Below, piece after piece: positions 22,007-32,327 of a stretch of DNA of 64,000 nt. Under the pieces are notes generated by a model. That model worked only from the letters and a program-made list of their open reading frames with translations. It was not told the DNA's origin and did no database searches. The stretch comes from Roseateles koreensis (lineage in GTDB: Bacteria > Pseudomonadota > Gammaproteobacteria > Burkholderiales > Burkholderiaceae_C), in NCBI RefSeq assembly GCF_028595305.1, contig NZ_JAQQXS010000006.1, positions 124,001 to 188,000 on the forward strand. The letters are read 5' to 3'. Within the stretch, counting starts at the first letter, position 1; each line of letters opens with the position of its first letter. The translations under genes and the position numbers were made by a program.

Positions 22007-24268
22007 ATGCTTCGTTTCCGCTTTCCGATCGTCATCATCGACGAAGACTATCGCTCCGAGAACACCTCGGGTTTGGGCATCCGTGCCTTGGCTGACGCGA
22101 TTCAGAAAGAGGGCTTCGAAGTGCTGGGGGCCACGAGTTATGGCGACCTGAGTCAGTTCGCGCAGCAGCAGAGCCGTGCCAGCGCCTTCATTTTGTCGAT
22201 TGACGACGAAGAGTTCACGCCCGGCCCGGAGTTGGACCCGGCCGTGTTGAGTCTGCGCAAGTTCATTGAAGAAATTCGCTTCAAGAACGCTGACATACCG
22301 ATTTACATCTACGGTGAGACGCGCACCTCGCAGCACCTGCCTAACGACATTTTGCGTGAGCTGCACGGCTTCATCCATATGTTTGAGGACACGCCGGAGT
22401 TTGTGGCGCGCCACATCATCCGCGAGGCCAAAAGCTATCTTGACGGCCTGGCGCCGCCGTTCTTCAAGGCGCTGATGGACTATGCGCAAGACGGCTCGTA
22501 TTCGTGGCACTGCCCGGGGCATTCGGGCGGGGTGGCTTTTTTGAAGAGCCCAGTGGGCCAGATGTTTCACCAGTTCTTCGGTGAAAACATGCTGCGCGCA
22601 GACGTTTGCAATGCAGTGGAAGAGCTGGGGCAGTTGCTGGACCACACGGGCCCGGTGGCGGCTTCGGAGAAGAATGCTGCGCGCATCTTCAATGCCGACC
22701 ACTGCTTTTTCGTGACCAATGGCACCTCAACGTCCAACAAGATGGTGTGGCACCACACGGTGGCGCCGGGTGACGTGGTGGTGGTGGACCGCAACTGCCA
22801 CAAGAGTATTTTGCACAGCATCATCATGACGGGCGCGGTGCCCGTGTTCATGACGCCCACGCGCAATCATTACGGCATCATCGGCCCGATCCCGGAGAGC
22901 GAGTTTTCGCCTGCGGCGATTCGCAAGAAGATCGCGGCCAACCCCTTGCTGAAGGACGTGGATCCAAAAACGGTCAAGCCACGCATCATGACGCTGACGC
23001 AGAGCACCTACGACGGCGTGCTCTACAACACAGAGACCATCAAAAAGAAGTTGGACGGCTGGATCGACACCCTGCATTTCGACGAGGCTTGGCTTCCGCA
23101 TGCGGCCTTCCACAATTTCTATGGCTCCTACCATGCCATGGGCAAGAACCGGCCACGTCCTGAGACGGCCATGGTTTATGCCACGCAGTCCACGCACAAA
23201 TTGCTGGCGGGTTTAAGTCAAGCCTCGCAAGTGCTGGTGCAAGACTCTCAAACGGTCAAGCTGGACAAGCATTTGTTCAACGAGGCCTACCTGATGCACA
23301 CCTCCACCAGCCCGCAATACTCCATCATCGCCAGCTGCGATGTGGCGGCGGCCATGATGGAGCCTCCCGGTGGTACCGCACTGGTGGAAGAGAGCATCTC
23401 CGAGGCGCTGGACTTCCGCCGAGCCATGCGCAAGGTGGAGGCTGAGTACGACAAAGACTGGTGGTTCAAGGTCTGGGGCCCGGACAAGCTGACTGAAGAA
23501 GGCTTCGGCAAGCCGGCGGACTGGATGCTCAAGGCCAATGAGAAGTGGCACGGCTTTGGCAAGATCGCGCCCGGCTTCAATATGCTGGACCCGATCAAGT
23601 CCACCATCATCACACCGGGATTGGACATGAGCGGCAAGTTTGCCGAAACCGGCATTCCGGCCTCCATCGTCACCAAATTCTTGGCCGAGCATGGCGTGGT
23701 GGTGGAGAAGACGGGGCTGTATTCCTTCTTCATTTTGTTCACCATCGGCATCACCAAGGGCCGCTGGAACACGCTGTTGACCGCCTTGCAGCAGTTCAAG
23801 GACGACTACGACAAGAATGCGCCGCTTTGGCGCATCCTGCCGGAGTTCTGCGCCGCGAATCCGCGTTATGAGCGTATGGGCTTGAAGGATCTCTGCCAGA
23901 GCATCCACAGCATGTACGCCAAGGGCGATATTGCTCGTTTGACGACCGATGTGTATTTGTCTGACCTGCAGCCGGCCATGAAGCCCAGCGACGCTTATGC
24001 CTACATTGCGCATCGCCGCACCGAACGGGTGCCGATCGACGATCTGCTGGACCGCGTCACCACGGTGTTGCTAACGCCTTACCCACCCGGTATTCCTTTG
24101 CTGATCCCTGGTGAGCGATTCAATAAGAAGATCGTGGACTATTTGAAGTTCACCCGCGACTTCAATGCGATGTTCCCGGGCTTTGCGACTGATGTGCACG
24201 GCTTGGTGGAAGAAAAGGGTGAGGACGGCCGCTCGCGTTATTTCGTCGATTGCGTGAAGGTTGAGTGA
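22007..24268 (+). CDS. PLP-dependent arginine/lysine/ornithine decarboxylase
   Basis: The 753-aa protein is a class I (prokaryotic, fold type I) basic amino acid decarboxylase. It has an N-terminal wing/receiver-like domain (1-130), a large PLP domain with FFVTNGTSTSNKMVWH and the Schiff-base Lys in YATQSTHKLLAGLSQAS, and the C-terminal domain. Length and layout match AdiA/CadA/LdcC. Which of Arg, Lys or Orn is used cannot be read safely. Such enzymes consume a proton and make agmatine, cadaverine or putrescine for acid resistance or polyamine supply. ATG 22007 follows TGGAGGCTCAAAG. The gene stands alone and ends at a strong terminator; no antiporter is adjacent. Confidence 0.9.
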   Translation: MLRFRFPIVIIDEDYRSENTSGLGIRALADAIQKEGFEVLGATSYGDLSQFAQQQSRASAFILSIDDEEFTPGPELDPAVLSLRKFIEEIRFKNADIPIYIYGETRTSQHLPNDILRELHGFIHMFEDTPEFVARHIIREAKSYLDGLAPPFFKALMDYAQDGSYSWHCPGHSGGVAFLKSPVGQMFHQFFGENMLRADVCNAVEELGQLLDHTGPVAASEKNAARIFNADHCFFVTNGTSTSNKMVWHHTVAPGDVVVVDRNCHKSILHSIIMTGAVPVFMTPTRNHYGIIGPIPESEFSPAAIRKKIAANPLLKDVDPKTVKPRIMTLTQSTYDGVLYNTETIKKKLDGWIDTLHFDEAWLPHAAFHNFYGSYHAMGKNRPRPETAMVYATQSTHKLLAGLSQASQVLVQDSQTVKLDKHLFNEAYLMHTSTSPQYSIIASCDVAAAMMEPPGGTALVEESISEALDFRRAMRKVEAEYDKDWWFKVWGPDKLTEEGFGKPADWMLKANEKWHGFGKIAPGFNMLDPIKSTIITPGLDMSGKFAETGIPASIVTKFLAEHGVVVEKTGLYSFFILFTIGITKGRWNTLLTALQQFKDDYDKNAPLWRILPEFCAANPRYERMGLKDLCQSIHSMYAKGDIARLTTDVYLSDLQPAMKPSDAYAYIAHRRTERVPIDDLLDRVTTVLLTPYPPGIPLLIPGERFNKKIVDYLKFTRDFNAMFPGFATDVHGLVEEKGEDGRSRYFVDCVKVE

Positions 24269-24305
24269 TTGCAGGATGACTGCGCGCCGTAAGGCGATGA
24301 AGCGA

Positions 24306-24337
24306 AAAAAGGCCTGCATTGTGTTGCAGGCCTTTTT
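24306..24337. terminator. Bidirectional terminator between decarboxylase and fabI
   Basis: A 13-bp perfect inverted repeat (arms AAAAAGGCCTGCA at 24306-24318 and its complement at 24325-24337) with a 6-base loop ends in a T-run on both strands. It serves the two convergent genes. Confidence 0.9.
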
Positions 24338-24385
24338 GCTGGGGGCGCCGCAACTGGGGCTGCGCCTGGGGTTGATTGGAGTGGC

Positions 24386-25168
24386 TCAGCCTTCGTTGGC
24401 CAGAGCCATATGGCTGAAACCGCCATCTACATAGGTGATTTCGGCGCTGATGCCAGCGGAAAGGTCAGACAGCAAGAATGCGGCCACATTGCCCACGTCT
24501 TCAATGGTCACGTTGCGGCGAATCGGGGTGGCTGCAGCGAATTGAGTCAGCAGTTTGCCGAAATCCTTGATGCCGGAGGCTGCCAGCGTCTTGATCGGAC
24601 CGGCGGAGATGCCATTCACCCGCACGCCGCGCGCGCCCATCGATTGGGCGAGGTAGCGCACGCTGGCTTCCAGCGAGGCTTTGGCCAAACCCATGGTGTT
24701 GTAGTTCGGCACATAACGTGCCGCCCCCAGGTAAGAAAGTGTCAACAGCGCACTGCCGGCCCGCAGGCGGGGGGCTGCTAATTTGGCCATGGCCGGGAAG
24801 CTGTAGGCGGAAATGTCGTGAGCGATGCGGAAGTTCTCGCGCGTGAGGCCATCCAGAAAGTCGCCAGCAATGGCCTCGCGGGGTGCAAAGCCGATAGAGT
24901 GCACAAAACCGTCAAACTCCGGCCACACTTCGCCCAGTTGGTTGAACAGGGCTTCCATCTGCGCATCGTCGGACACGTCGCAATCAAACACCAGCTTGGA
25001 GTCAAACTCGGCGGCAAACTCAGTGATCCGATCTTTGAAGCGCTCACCCTGGTAGCTGAAAGCCAACTCGGCGCCTTCGCGATGGCAAGCCTTTGCAATG
25101 CCATAGGCGATGGAACGGTTGGACAAGACGCCCGTGATCAGCAATCGCTTGCCTGCGAGAAATCCCAT
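24386..25168 (-). CDS. fabI: Enoyl-[acyl-carrier-protein] reductase, NADH (FabI)
   Basis: The 260-aa short-chain dehydrogenase-like enzyme reduces trans-2-enoyl-ACP, the last step of each fatty acid elongation cycle. It has the FabI start [22 protein letters not shown] with the NAD-binding Gly/Ser pattern, the FVHSIGFAP strand, and the catalytic Tyr-x6-Lys (YNTMGLAK). The C-terminus [15 protein letters not shown] is characteristic. Length is normal. AAAGGAGCC lies upstream of the ATG. It is a single gene, divergent from the rimP operon. Confidence 0.97.
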   Translation of the reverse strand: MGFLAGKRLLITGVLSNRSIAYGIAKACHREGAELAFSYQGERFKDRITEFAAEFDSKLVFDCDVSDDAQMEALFNQLGEVWPEFDGFVHSIGFAPREAIAGDFLDGLTRENFRIAHDISAYSFPAMAKLAAPRLRAGSALLTLSYLGAARYVPNYNTMGLAKASLEASVRYLAQSMGARGVRVNGISAGPIKTLAASGIKDFGKLLTQFAAATPIRRNVTIEDVGNVAAFLLSDLSAGISAEITYVDGGFSHMALANEG

Positions 25169-25235
25169 ATTGGCTCCTTTGTATTGAATCGATCGTTGAT
25201 TTTCGCATGGCTTGAGCCATAAATGAGCGCCTTGC

Positions 25236-25264
25236 TTGTCGGCACGGTGCTTGCATAGTACAAT
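25236..25264 (+). promoter_or_regulatory. Sigma-70 promoter upstream of the rimP operon
   Basis: TTGTCG (25236-25241) and TACAAT (25259-25264) are exactly 17 bases apart, so transcription should begin near 25271, about 240 bases before rimP. Confidence 0.65.
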
Positions 25265-25270
25265 CCCGGC

Positions 25271-25419
25271 TTCGCTGAAGAGTTGAGGCGAACAATTTCA
25301 CGGGTCAAAGGCTTGGTGGAGCCTGATCAGACGGTCAGGTTTTCAAGTTTTTGGCCTGTTTGAAGCCTGGGTTTGCTCGGGTTTGAAAGTTGGGCGGATT
25401 CATCCAGCCCATTTTTTTT
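25271..25419 (+). ncRNA. Candidate structured leader or small RNA before rimP
   Basis: About 150 nt from the predicted start site to a strong terminator contain no ATG but several short hairpins: CTTC-GCT-GAAG near 25281, AGGCT-TGGTGG-AGCCT near 25310, CCTGA-TCAGACGG-TCAGG near 25321. This fits a stand-alone small RNA or an attenuated leader of the translation operon. A 15-codon GTG-started frame inside is too weak to call. No known RNA family is recognised. Confidence 0.4.
25391..25419 (+). terminator. Terminator/attenuator before rimP
   Basis: TGGGCGGA and TCCAGCCCA pair with one bulged A and a 4-base loop (25391-25411), followed by eight T (25412-25419). It lies between the promoter at 25236 and rimP, so it either attenuates the operon or ends a separate RNA. 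A possible second -10 (TAAAAT, 25438-25443) lies after it. Confidence 0.75.
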
Positions 25420-25509
25420 GCTCGATCGCTCTTTGCATAAAATTTGCCGCCTTGGTTTTCATTTTCTCTTGGGCTTTCGAAGAATTAACTGCTTGAAACT
25501 GCACGACGC

Positions 25510-26139
25510 ATGAATTGGCAAGAAGCTGTTGAAAAAACTGTGACCGGATTGGGTTACGACCTCGTGGACTGCGAACGCAGCCCTGCAGGTTTGCTGCGCG
25601 TGTACATCGATAAGCTGCCTGAGCAGGCTTTGGCGGGCGAGTTGATCAATGTTGAAGATTGCGAGCGCGTGACGCGCCAGTTGCAGTACTTGCTGGAAGT
25701 CGAAGGCTGTGCCTACGAGCGCCTGGAGGTGTCTTCGCCGGGACTGGATCGTCCTTTGAAGAAGACGGCCGATTACGCGCGTTTTGTTGGCGAAGAAATT
25801 GAAATTACCTTGCGCATGCCATTTCAGGGGCGCAAGAAATACCGCGGTGTGTTGTCATCTTTGGTGCTTGCAGATGCGGGTACAGAGGCTGCAACGCCAG
25901 TGCCTGCGCCGGTGGCTGAGTCCGCCGAGACGCCGTTGGCCGCCGAATGGCGTGTGGTATTCAATGATGGCAAGGCCGACCAGGCCCTGGATTTTTCTCT
26001 TGAAGAGGTCCGCGAAGCACGCTTGGTGCCCGTGGTCAATTTCAAGGGTCGTGGCGTGAAGCCCGCAGCCGGCAAAAAGTCGGGTGGGGCCAAAGCTGCG
26101 AAAACAGACGATAAGGTTGACGGAGGTCCTGATCAATGA
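25510..26139 (+). CDS. rimP: Ribosome maturation factor RimP
   Basis: The 209-aa protein assists 30S subunit assembly. The N-terminal domain shows [22 protein letters not shown] and [16 protein letters not shown], followed by [17 protein letters not shown], the family signature, then the C-terminal SH3-like domain. It is longer than the 150-aa E. coli protein because of an Ala/Pro/Glu-rich insert in the C-terminal domain (about residues 117-145) and a Lys/Ala-rich tail, common in Burkholderiales. Its stop overlaps the nusA start (ATGA), so the two are coupled. Confidence 0.95.
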   Translation: MNWQEAVEKTVTGLGYDLVDCERSPAGLLRVYIDKLPEQALAGELINVEDCERVTRQLQYLLEVEGCAYERLEVSSPGLDRPLKKTADYARFVGEEIEITLRMPFQGRKKYRGVLSSLVLADAGTEAATPVPAPVAESAETPLAAEWRVVFNDGKADQALDFSLEEVREARLVPVVNFKGRGVKPAAGKKSGGAKAAKTDDKVDGGPDQ

Positions 26140-27614
26140 ACCGCGAACTGTTGATGCTGGTGGACGCGATTTCGCGCGAAAAGAGCGTGGAGCTCGATGT
26201 GGTGTTTGGCGCCGTTGAGGCGGCCTTGGCTTCGGCCACCAAGAAGCTGTGTGGTGGCGAGGCTGATATTCGCGTGTCCGTAGATCGGGATTCCGGTGCC
26301 TACGAAACTTTCCGCCGTTGGCACGTGGTGCCCAACGAGGCCGGCTTGCAAAACCCGGATGCTGAAATTCTGCTGTTCGAAGCCCAGGAGCAAATCCCGG
26401 ACATCGAGGTGGAAGACCACATCGAAGAGCCCATCGAGTCGGTGCCTATCGGCCGGATCGGCGCGCAAGCTGCCAAGCAGGTCATTCTGCAAAAAATTCG
26501 TGACGCCGAGCGTGAGCAGTTGCTCAACGACTTCATGGCCCGTGGCGAGCAGATCTTCGTCGGCACCGTAAAACGGTTGGACAAGGGCGACATCATCGCC
26601 GAGTCGGGTCGTATTGAAGGCCGCCTGAAGCGCTCGGAAATGATCCCCAAGGAAAACTTGCGCACTGGCGACCGCGTTCGTGCCGTCATCCTGGGTGTCG
26701 ACCCGACCCAGCGTGGCCCGCAGATCATGTTGTCGCGCAGCGCGCCTCAGTTCATGACTGAACTGTTCGCTCAAGAAGTGCCCGAGATCGAGCAAGGTTT
26801 GCTGGAAATCAAGAGCTGCGCCCGCGATGCTGGTTCACGTGCCAAGCTGGCCGTGCTCTCGCATGATAAACGTGTCGACCCGATCGGCACCTGCGTCGGC
26901 GTGCGGGGTTCGCGTGTCAACGGCGTCACCAACGAGTTGGCGGGCGAGCGCGTGGACATCGTGCTGTGGTCTGAAGATCCGGCTCAATTTGTCATCGGCG
27001 CTTTGGCACCTGCCAATGTGCAGTCCATCGTTGTGGACGAAGAACGTCATGCTATGGACGTGGTGGTGGACGAGGAAAACCTCGCTATCGCCATCGGCCG
27101 TGGCGGCCAGAACGTGCGGCTCGCTTCCGAGCTGACCGGTTGGCGCATTAACATCATGTCGGCTGAGGAATCGGCCGTGAAACATGAGCAGGAATCGGAA
27201 ACGGTGCGCAAGCTCTTCATCGAGAAACTCGATGTGGATGCGGAAGTCGCCGACATCCTGATCGCTGAAGGGTTCACCAGCTTGGAAGAAGTGGCCTACG
27301 TGCCGATGCAGGAAATGCTGGAAGTTGAGGCCTTCGACGAAGACACGGTCAATGAATTGCGCACCCGAGCCAAGGATGCGCTGTTGACCCTGGAAATCGC
27401 ACGGGAAGAAAAGGTCGAGGAAGTGTCCCAAGATCTGCGTGACCTCGAAGGCATGACGCCTGAACTGGTCGCCAAACTCTCCGAAGGCGATATCCATAGC
27501 CGCGACGATTTGGCCGATTTGGCCGTCGACGAACTCGTTGAACTATCTGGCATGGACGAGGCCACGGCCCGCACCATGATCATGAAGGCTCGCGAACATT
27601 GGTTCACCGCTTGA
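26136..27614 (+). CDS. nusA: Transcription termination/antitermination factor NusA
   Basis: The 492-aa protein binds RNA polymerase and nascent RNA. It has the N-terminal polymerase-binding domain (1-125), an S1 domain (about 135-200, [20 protein letters not shown]), two KH domains (about 205-345, with [16 protein letters not shown] and [18 protein letters not shown]), and two C-terminal acidic helical repeats that end at EHWFTA. Length is as in E. coli. It is in the standard rimP-nusA-infB order. Confidence 0.97.
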   Translation: MNRELLMLVDAISREKSVELDVVFGAVEAALASATKKLCGGEADIRVSVDRDSGAYETFRRWHVVPNEAGLQNPDAEILLFEAQEQIPDIEVEDHIEEPIESVPIGRIGAQAAKQVILQKIRDAEREQLLNDFMARGEQIFVGTVKRLDKGDIIAESGRIEGRLKRSEMIPKENLRTGDRVRAVILGVDPTQRGPQIMLSRSAPQFMTELFAQEVPEIEQGLLEIKSCARDAGSRAKLAVLSHDKRVDPIGTCVGVRGSRVNGVTNELAGERVDIVLWSEDPAQFVIGALAPANVQSIVVDEERHAMDVVVDEENLAIAIGRGGQNVRLASELTGWRINIMSAEESAVKHEQESETVRKLFIEKLDVDAEVADILIAEGFTSLEEVAYVPMQEMLEVEAFDEDTVNELRTRAKDALLTLEIAREEKVEEVSQDLRDLEGMTPELVAKLSEGDIHSRDDLADLAVDELVELSGMDEATARTMIMKAREHWFTA

Positions 27615-27684
27615 CGCTGATTTTCAGCAATGAGCCCGAACCGAATATCGCCCAGCAAAGTACGCATAAGTTAAGGATCCAACA

Positions 27685-30600
27685 ATGGCTGTGACCACCG
27701 TCGCCCAGTTTGCCGCAGAGCTTCAAAGGCCTGCGAGCACGCTGCTTGAACAGCTTCAAGCTGCGGGCGTCAACAAGGCGTCTGTCGAAGACGCTCTCAA
27801 CGAAGCCGACAAGGAACGTCTGCTGGGCTATCTGCGCACCGCGCACGGCACCGCCGGCGCCGACCGCAAGAAGATCACGCTGACCCGCAAGTCGACCAGC
27901 GAAATCAAGCAAGCCGATGCCAGCGGCAAGGCCCGCACCATCCAGGTGGAAGTGCGCAAGAAGCGCACCTTCGTCAAGATGGACGACACCGGCGCGACGG
28001 ACGATGCGTCTGTTGCAGCCGCCGCTGCCGCTGAGGAAGCCGATCTGCAGCGTCGTGAAGTCGAAGCCCAAGCTCAGGCTGACGCCCTGCGTCGCCAAGA
28101 AGCCGAATTGGCCGAGCGCGTGCGTGAACGTGAAGAAGCCGAACGCGCTGCGAAGGCTGCCGAAGAACTGCGTCGCCAAGAAAAGCTGGCCGCCGAAGCT
28201 GTTGCGGCCCAGGAGGCTGCCAATCTGGCCGCCGAGCAGGCCGCTGCCGCCAAGGCTGCGAAGAAGCCGCGTCAAACGGCCGAAGCTGCTGCACGCGAAG
28301 CTGCTGCCATCAATAAGGCTGCTGCAGCCGCCCGTGCCCCTGCACCGGCGCCTGTTGCTGCCCCGGTGGCTGCGCCCGCGACCGCACCCGTTATGGCACC
28401 CGTGGTTGAGCCTGTGGTGGCCAGCGCGGCACCTGCGGCTGAAGCGGCTGCGCAAGCCGCCACACCTGCAGCCACACCTGCAGCGACAGCAACCGCAGCG
28501 CCCGCAGCCAATGCTGTGGCAGCAACTGAAACTGCCAAGCCCGCACTGCGTGTCGTGAAAGCTGTGGACGTCGGTGTTGAAGAAAAGCAGAAGCAAGTCG
28601 ACCTGGAGCGCCGCCGCAAGGCCGCCGAGGCCGAGGCTGCTGCCATCCGCGCGATGATGAATGCACCCAAGAAGGTGATGGTCGCGAAGAAGGAAGAGCC
28701 CAAGCCGGTTGAAGCCAGCAAAGAGGGCATCAAGGGTACGATCCACAAGAAGGTCGGGGCTCCTGGGGCGCCGACTGCACCTGGCGCCACCACGGCAGCC
28801 AAGCCCGGAGACAAAAAATCGGTCAAGTCCGAGAAACTGTCCTCCAGTTGGGCCGATGACAAGAAGCGCGGCGTCAAGCCGGGCGCGACAGCGGCACCCG
28901 GCGGGGCGCGTCCTGCAGCCGGTGGCTGGCGTGCGCCCAGCCGTGGCGGAGCAGGTGGCCGTCGTGGCAACGACCGCAACGACCGTGGCAATTCCTCGTC
29001 CAACTTCGTGGCACCTGTCGAGCAAGTGGTGCAGGAAGTTCATGTCCCCGAGACCATCTCGGTGGCGGATTTGGCCCACAAGATGTCCGTCAAGGCCTCT
29101 GAGGTCATCAAGCAATTGATGAAGCTCGGCCAGATGGTCACCATCAACCAGCAGTTGGACCAAGAAACGGCCATGATTCTGGTCGAAGAAATGGGCCACA
29201 AAGCCTTCCCGGCCAAGCTGGATGATCCTGATGCGTTCCTCGAAGAAGAGGGCGCAGGCGCGGAGCAGCATGAAGCACTGCCCCGTGCGCCGGTGGTCAC
29301 CGTCATGGGTCACGTCGACCACGGCAAGACCTCGCTGCTGGACTATGTTCGCCGTGCCCGTGTGGCCGCAGGCGAAGCTGGCGGCATTACGCAGCACATC
29401 GGCGCTTATCACGTCGAGACACCACGCGGTGTGATCACCTTCCTGGACACCCCGGGTCACGCGGCCTTTACGGCCATGCGTGCTCGCGGTGCCACAGCCA
29501 CTGACATCGTCATCCTGGTGGTGGCGGCGGACGATGGCGTAATGCCCCAAACGAAGGAAGCGATCCACCACGCCAAGGCTGCGGGCGTGCCCATGGTCGT
29601 GGCGATGAACAAGATCGACAAGCCCGGTGCCAATATCGAACGCCTGAAGGGTGAGTTGGTGGCAGAAGGCGTCGTGCCGGAAGACTTCGGTGGTGAAACG
29701 CCTTTTGTGCCTGTCTCCGCCAAGACCGGCGAAGGCATGGACAGCCTGCTGGAGCAAGTCTTGCTGCAGGCCGAAGTGCTGGAGTTGAAGGCGCCTGTCG
29801 CTTCGCTGGCCAAGGGCCTGGTGATCGAAGCCAAGCTGGACAAGGGCCGCGGCCCTGTGGCCACCGTGCTGGTGCAGTCGGGTACCTTGAAGCGCGGCGA
29901 TGTCGTGTTGGCGGGTTCCACCTATGGCCGCGTGCGTGCCATGCTGGATGAAGATGGCAAGGCCACCGCCGAAGCCGGTCCTTCGATCCCGGTCGAAATC
30001 CAGGGTCTTACCGAAGTGCCGCAGGCGGGTGATGAATTCATGGTGCTGTCCGACGAGCGTCGTGCCCGTGAAATCGCCACCTTCCGTTCCGGCAAGTACC
30101 GTGACGTGAAGCTGTCGCGCCAACAGGCCGCCAAGCTGGAGAACATGTTCGAGAACATGGGCGCTGGCGACGTGCAGACGCTGTCCATCATCATCAAGAG
30201 CGATGTGCAGGGTTCGCAAGAAGCGCTGGCTTCTTCGCTGCTCAAGCTGTCGACTCCCGAGGTCAAGGTGCAGATCGTGCACGCTGCGGTGGGTGGTATC
30301 AGCGAGTCGGACGTCAACCTGGCGATCGCCTCCAAGGCGGTCATCATCGGCTTCAACGTGCGTGCCGATGCCGGTGCGCGCAAGCTGGCCGAAGGCAACT
30401 CGGTGGATCTGCGCTACTACAACATCATTTACGACGCCGTGGATGACGTGAAGGCAGCCATGACCGGCATGCTGGCACCCGAGCAGCGTGAAGAAGTCAT
30501 CGGTATGGCCGAGATCCGCACCGTGTTTGTGGCGACCAAGATCGGTACCATTGCAGGTTGCATGATCACCTCGGGTGTTGTGAACCGCTCGGCACGTTTC

Positions 30601-30786
30601 CGCCTGCTGCGCGAAAACGTGGTGATCTACACCGGCGAGATCGACACCTTGAAGCGCATGAAGGACGATGTGCGCGAAGTCCGCGAAGGCTTCGAGTGCG
30701 GTATCAAGCTGAAAAATTACAGTGACATCGCCGAGGGCGATCAACTGGAGTTCTTCGAAATCAAGGAAGTGGCTCGAACCCTCTAA
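27685..30786 (+). CDS. infB: Translation initiation factor IF-2
   Basis: The 1033-aa GTPase brings fMet-tRNA to the 30S subunit. The N-terminal IF2_N domain (1-55) is followed by a long Ala/Glu/Lys and Pro/Ala-rich linker (about 60-430), then the G domain with [22 protein letters not shown] and NKIDKPGAN, then domains II-IV to the C-terminal end ([17 protein letters not shown]). The linker is the long alpha-type seen in many beta-proteobacteria. It starts 70 bases after nusA, and a terminator follows at 30811. Confidence 0.98.
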   Translation: MAVTTVAQFAAELQRPASTLLEQLQAAGVNKASVEDALNEADKERLLGYLRTAHGTAGADRKKITLTRKSTSEIKQADASGKARTIQVEVRKKRTFVKMDDTGATDDASVAAAAAAEEADLQRREVEAQAQADALRRQEAELAERVREREEAERAAKAAEELRRQEKLAAEAVAAQEAANLAAEQAAAAKAAKKPRQTAEAAAREAAAINKAAAAARAPAPAPVAAPVAAPATAPVMAPVVEPVVASAAPAAEAAAQAATPAATPAATATAAPAANAVAATETAKPALRVVKAVDVGVEEKQKQVDLERRRKAAEAEAAAIRAMMNAPKKVMVAKKEEPKPVEASKEGIKGTIHKKVGAPGAPTAPGATTAAKPGDKKSVKSEKLSSSWADDKKRGVKPGATAAPGGARPAAGGWRAPSRGGAGGRRGNDRNDRGNSSSNFVAPVEQVVQEVHVPETISVADLAHKMSVKASEVIKQLMKLGQMVTINQQLDQETAMILVEEMGHKAFPAKLDDPDAFLEEEGAGAEQHEALPRAPVVTVMGHVDHGKTSLLDYVRRARVAAGEAGGITQHIGAYHVETPRGVITFLDTPGHAAFTAMRARGATATDIVILVVAADDGVMPQTKEAIHHAKAAGVPMVVAMNKIDKPGANIERLKGELVAEGVVPEDFGGETPFVPVSAKTGEGMDSLLEQVLLQAEVLELKAPVASLAKGLVIEAKLDKGRGPVATVLVQSGTLKRGDVVLAGSTYGRVRAMLDEDGKATAEAGPSIPVEIQGLTEVPQAGDEFMVLSDERRAREIATFRSGKYRDVKLSRQQAAKLENMFENMGAGDVQTLSIIIKSDVQGSQEALASSLLKLSTPEVKVQIVHAAVGGISESDVNLAIASKAVIIGFNVRADAGARKLAEGNSVDLRYYNIIYDAVDDVKAAMTGMLAPEQREEVIGMAEIRTVFVATKIGTIAGCMITSGVVNRSARFRLLRENVVIYTGEIDTLKRMKDDVREVREGFECGIKLKNYSDIAEGDQLEFFEIKEVARTL

Positions 30787-30810
30787 AGCGGCGTTGCCCT
30801 CACCCAGCAG

Positions 30811-30838
30811 ACCCCGCCCTCCCAGAGTGGCGGGGTTT
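30811..30838 (+). terminator. Terminator or attenuator between infB and rbfA
   Basis: ACCCCGCC (30811-30818) and GGCGGGGT (30829-30836) form an 8-bp GC-rich stem with a 10-base loop, then TTTCTTCTT. It likely reduces read-through from infB into rbfA. Confidence 0.75.
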
Positions 30839-30912
30839 CTTCTTGAGGGCCGGCACCGTGGCCCGGAACCTACGCCGGGCTGAGCCGAGCACAGACGAGG
30901 AGATTGTTGAAT

Positions 30913-31344
30913 ATGCGACACAAACGAGTCATCCCCAACCGCAGCTTTCGTGTGGCCGATCAGATCCAACGCGATCTGGCCGAGTTGATCCGCGAGCTCA
31001 AAGACCCCCGTATCGGCATGGCCACGGTCAATGCCGTTGAGGTCACGCCGGACTACGCCCACGCAAAAGTGTTCTTCTCGGTGTTGGTGGGTGATCCCAC
31101 CGAAACCGCAGAGGCGCTGAACGAGGCGGCTGGCTTTTTGCGTAACGGCCTGTTCAAGCGGCTGCAGATTCACACGGTGCCGAGCCTGCACTTTCACTTC
31201 GACCGCACCATCGAGCGTGCGGCCGAGATGAGCGCACTCATCAGCAAGGCCAACGCCACACGTGCCCTGGACGACGAACCCACCGCCCCGGCAGGTGCGG
31301 CAGACGCCGCAGGCGCGTCAGATGCTGAGAAGGCGGCCGAGTAA
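30913..31344 (+). CDS. rbfA: Ribosome-binding factor A
   Basis: The 143-aa KH-like protein binds 30S precursors during 16S maturation and cold adaptation. [54 protein letters not shown] and [19 protein letters not shown] are the family signatures; an Ala-rich tail follows. ATG 30913 is used with GAGGAG at 30896-30901; two TTG codons at 30904 and 30907 are in frame. It ends five bases before truB. Confidence 0.95.
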   Translation: MRHKRVIPNRSFRVADQIQRDLAELIRELKDPRIGMATVNAVEVTPDYAHAKVFFSVLVGDPTETAEALNEAAGFLRNGLFKRLQIHTVPSLHFHFDRTIERAAEMSALISKANATRALDDEPTAPAGAADAAGASDAEKAAE

Positions 31345-31349
31345 ACACC

Positions 31350-32288
31350 ATGTCCGCCCGCCCACCGCGCATCAAAACCGTACGCCGTCCTGTTCACGGC
31401 GTGCTGCTGCTCGACAAGCCTATCGGCTGGAGCAGCAACGACGCCTTACAGAAGGTGAAGTGGTTGCTGCGCGCGGAAAAAGCGGGCCACACCGGTACGC
31501 TCGACCCTTTGGCAACGGGCCTGTTGCCATTGTGTTTTGGCGCTGGCACCAAGTTCAGCCAGATCAGCCTGGATGCTGACAAGTCTTACCTGGCGACCTT
31601 GAAGCTCGGTGCCACCACCACGACTGGCGACTTGGAGGGCGAGGTGCTTGAAACGCGCCCGGTCCAGGTGACACGGGAGCAGATCGAAGCTGCCTGCGCA
31701 CAGCTGCGCGGCGAGATCGATCAAGTGCCGCCCATGTACTCCGCCTTGAAGCATGAAGGCCGCCCGTTGTACGAATACGCTCGTGCCGGTATCGTTATTG
31801 AACGCCCGTCGCGCCGCGTGACCATTCACGCGCTCGACATCATCGATTGGCAAGATGATCGATTGACCTTGTCGGTGCGCTGCAGCAAGGGTACCTATGT
31901 GCGCACTCTGGCTGAAGACCTGGGGCGCCTGCTGGGTTGTGGTGCGCATCTGAGTGCCTTGCGCCGCACAGCCGCGGGGCCGGTCAGCGTGAACGACGCA
32001 ATCAGCCTCGACGCCCTGGCCGCCTTGACCGAAACGGAGCGCGAGTCCATGCTGCGTCCTCCGGACTCCCTGCTGGCGGACTGGCCCGAAGTGCGCTTGG
32101 CGCAAGACGAAGCCGCCCGTTTTCTGACCGGTTTGCGCCGCCGCGTGAACGCCCCGGATCAGCCGCATGTGCGGGTCTACGGGCCCGAACCGCAAGCTTT
32201 TCTGGGCGGTGCCCACATCCAGGGCGGAGAGTTGATCCCGGACCGGTTATTGAGTCCTCAAGAGGTGAGCAGCCTTTTGAGCGTCTGA
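31350..32288 (+). CDS. truB: tRNA pseudouridine-55 synthase
   Basis: The 312-aa enzyme converts U55 of tRNA T-arm to pseudouridine. The N-terminal [11 protein letters not shown], then the catalytic-Asp motif [20 protein letters not shown], then [19 protein letters not shown] and [21 protein letters not shown] are all TruB signatures. A C-terminal PUA-like extension is present. It is placed directly after rbfA, the usual order. Confidence 0.97.
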   Translation: MSARPPRIKTVRRPVHGVLLLDKPIGWSSNDALQKVKWLLRAEKAGHTGTLDPLATGLLPLCFGAGTKFSQISLDADKSYLATLKLGATTTTGDLEGEVLETRPVQVTREQIEAACAQLRGEIDQVPPMYSALKHEGRPLYEYARAGIVIERPSRRVTIHALDIIDWQDDRLTLSVRCSKGTYVRTLAEDLGRLLGCGAHLSALRRTAAGPVSVNDAISLDALAALTETERESMLRPPDSLLADWPEVRLAQDEAARFLTGLRRRVNAPDQPHVRVYGPEPQAFLGGAHIQGGELIPDRLLSPQEVSSLLSV

Positions 32289-32327
32289 AAAGACAAGAAT
32301 AGTTTCAGAATTTTTTGAAAGCGTCGT

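Noticed and set aside
27604-31197. A very long open frame on the minus strand opposite infB
   Set aside because: It mirrors the Ala/Pro-rich, GC-rich coding sequence of infB, gives a His/Gly-rich translation with no domain, and the plus-strand IF-2 is certain. It is a codon-bias shadow.
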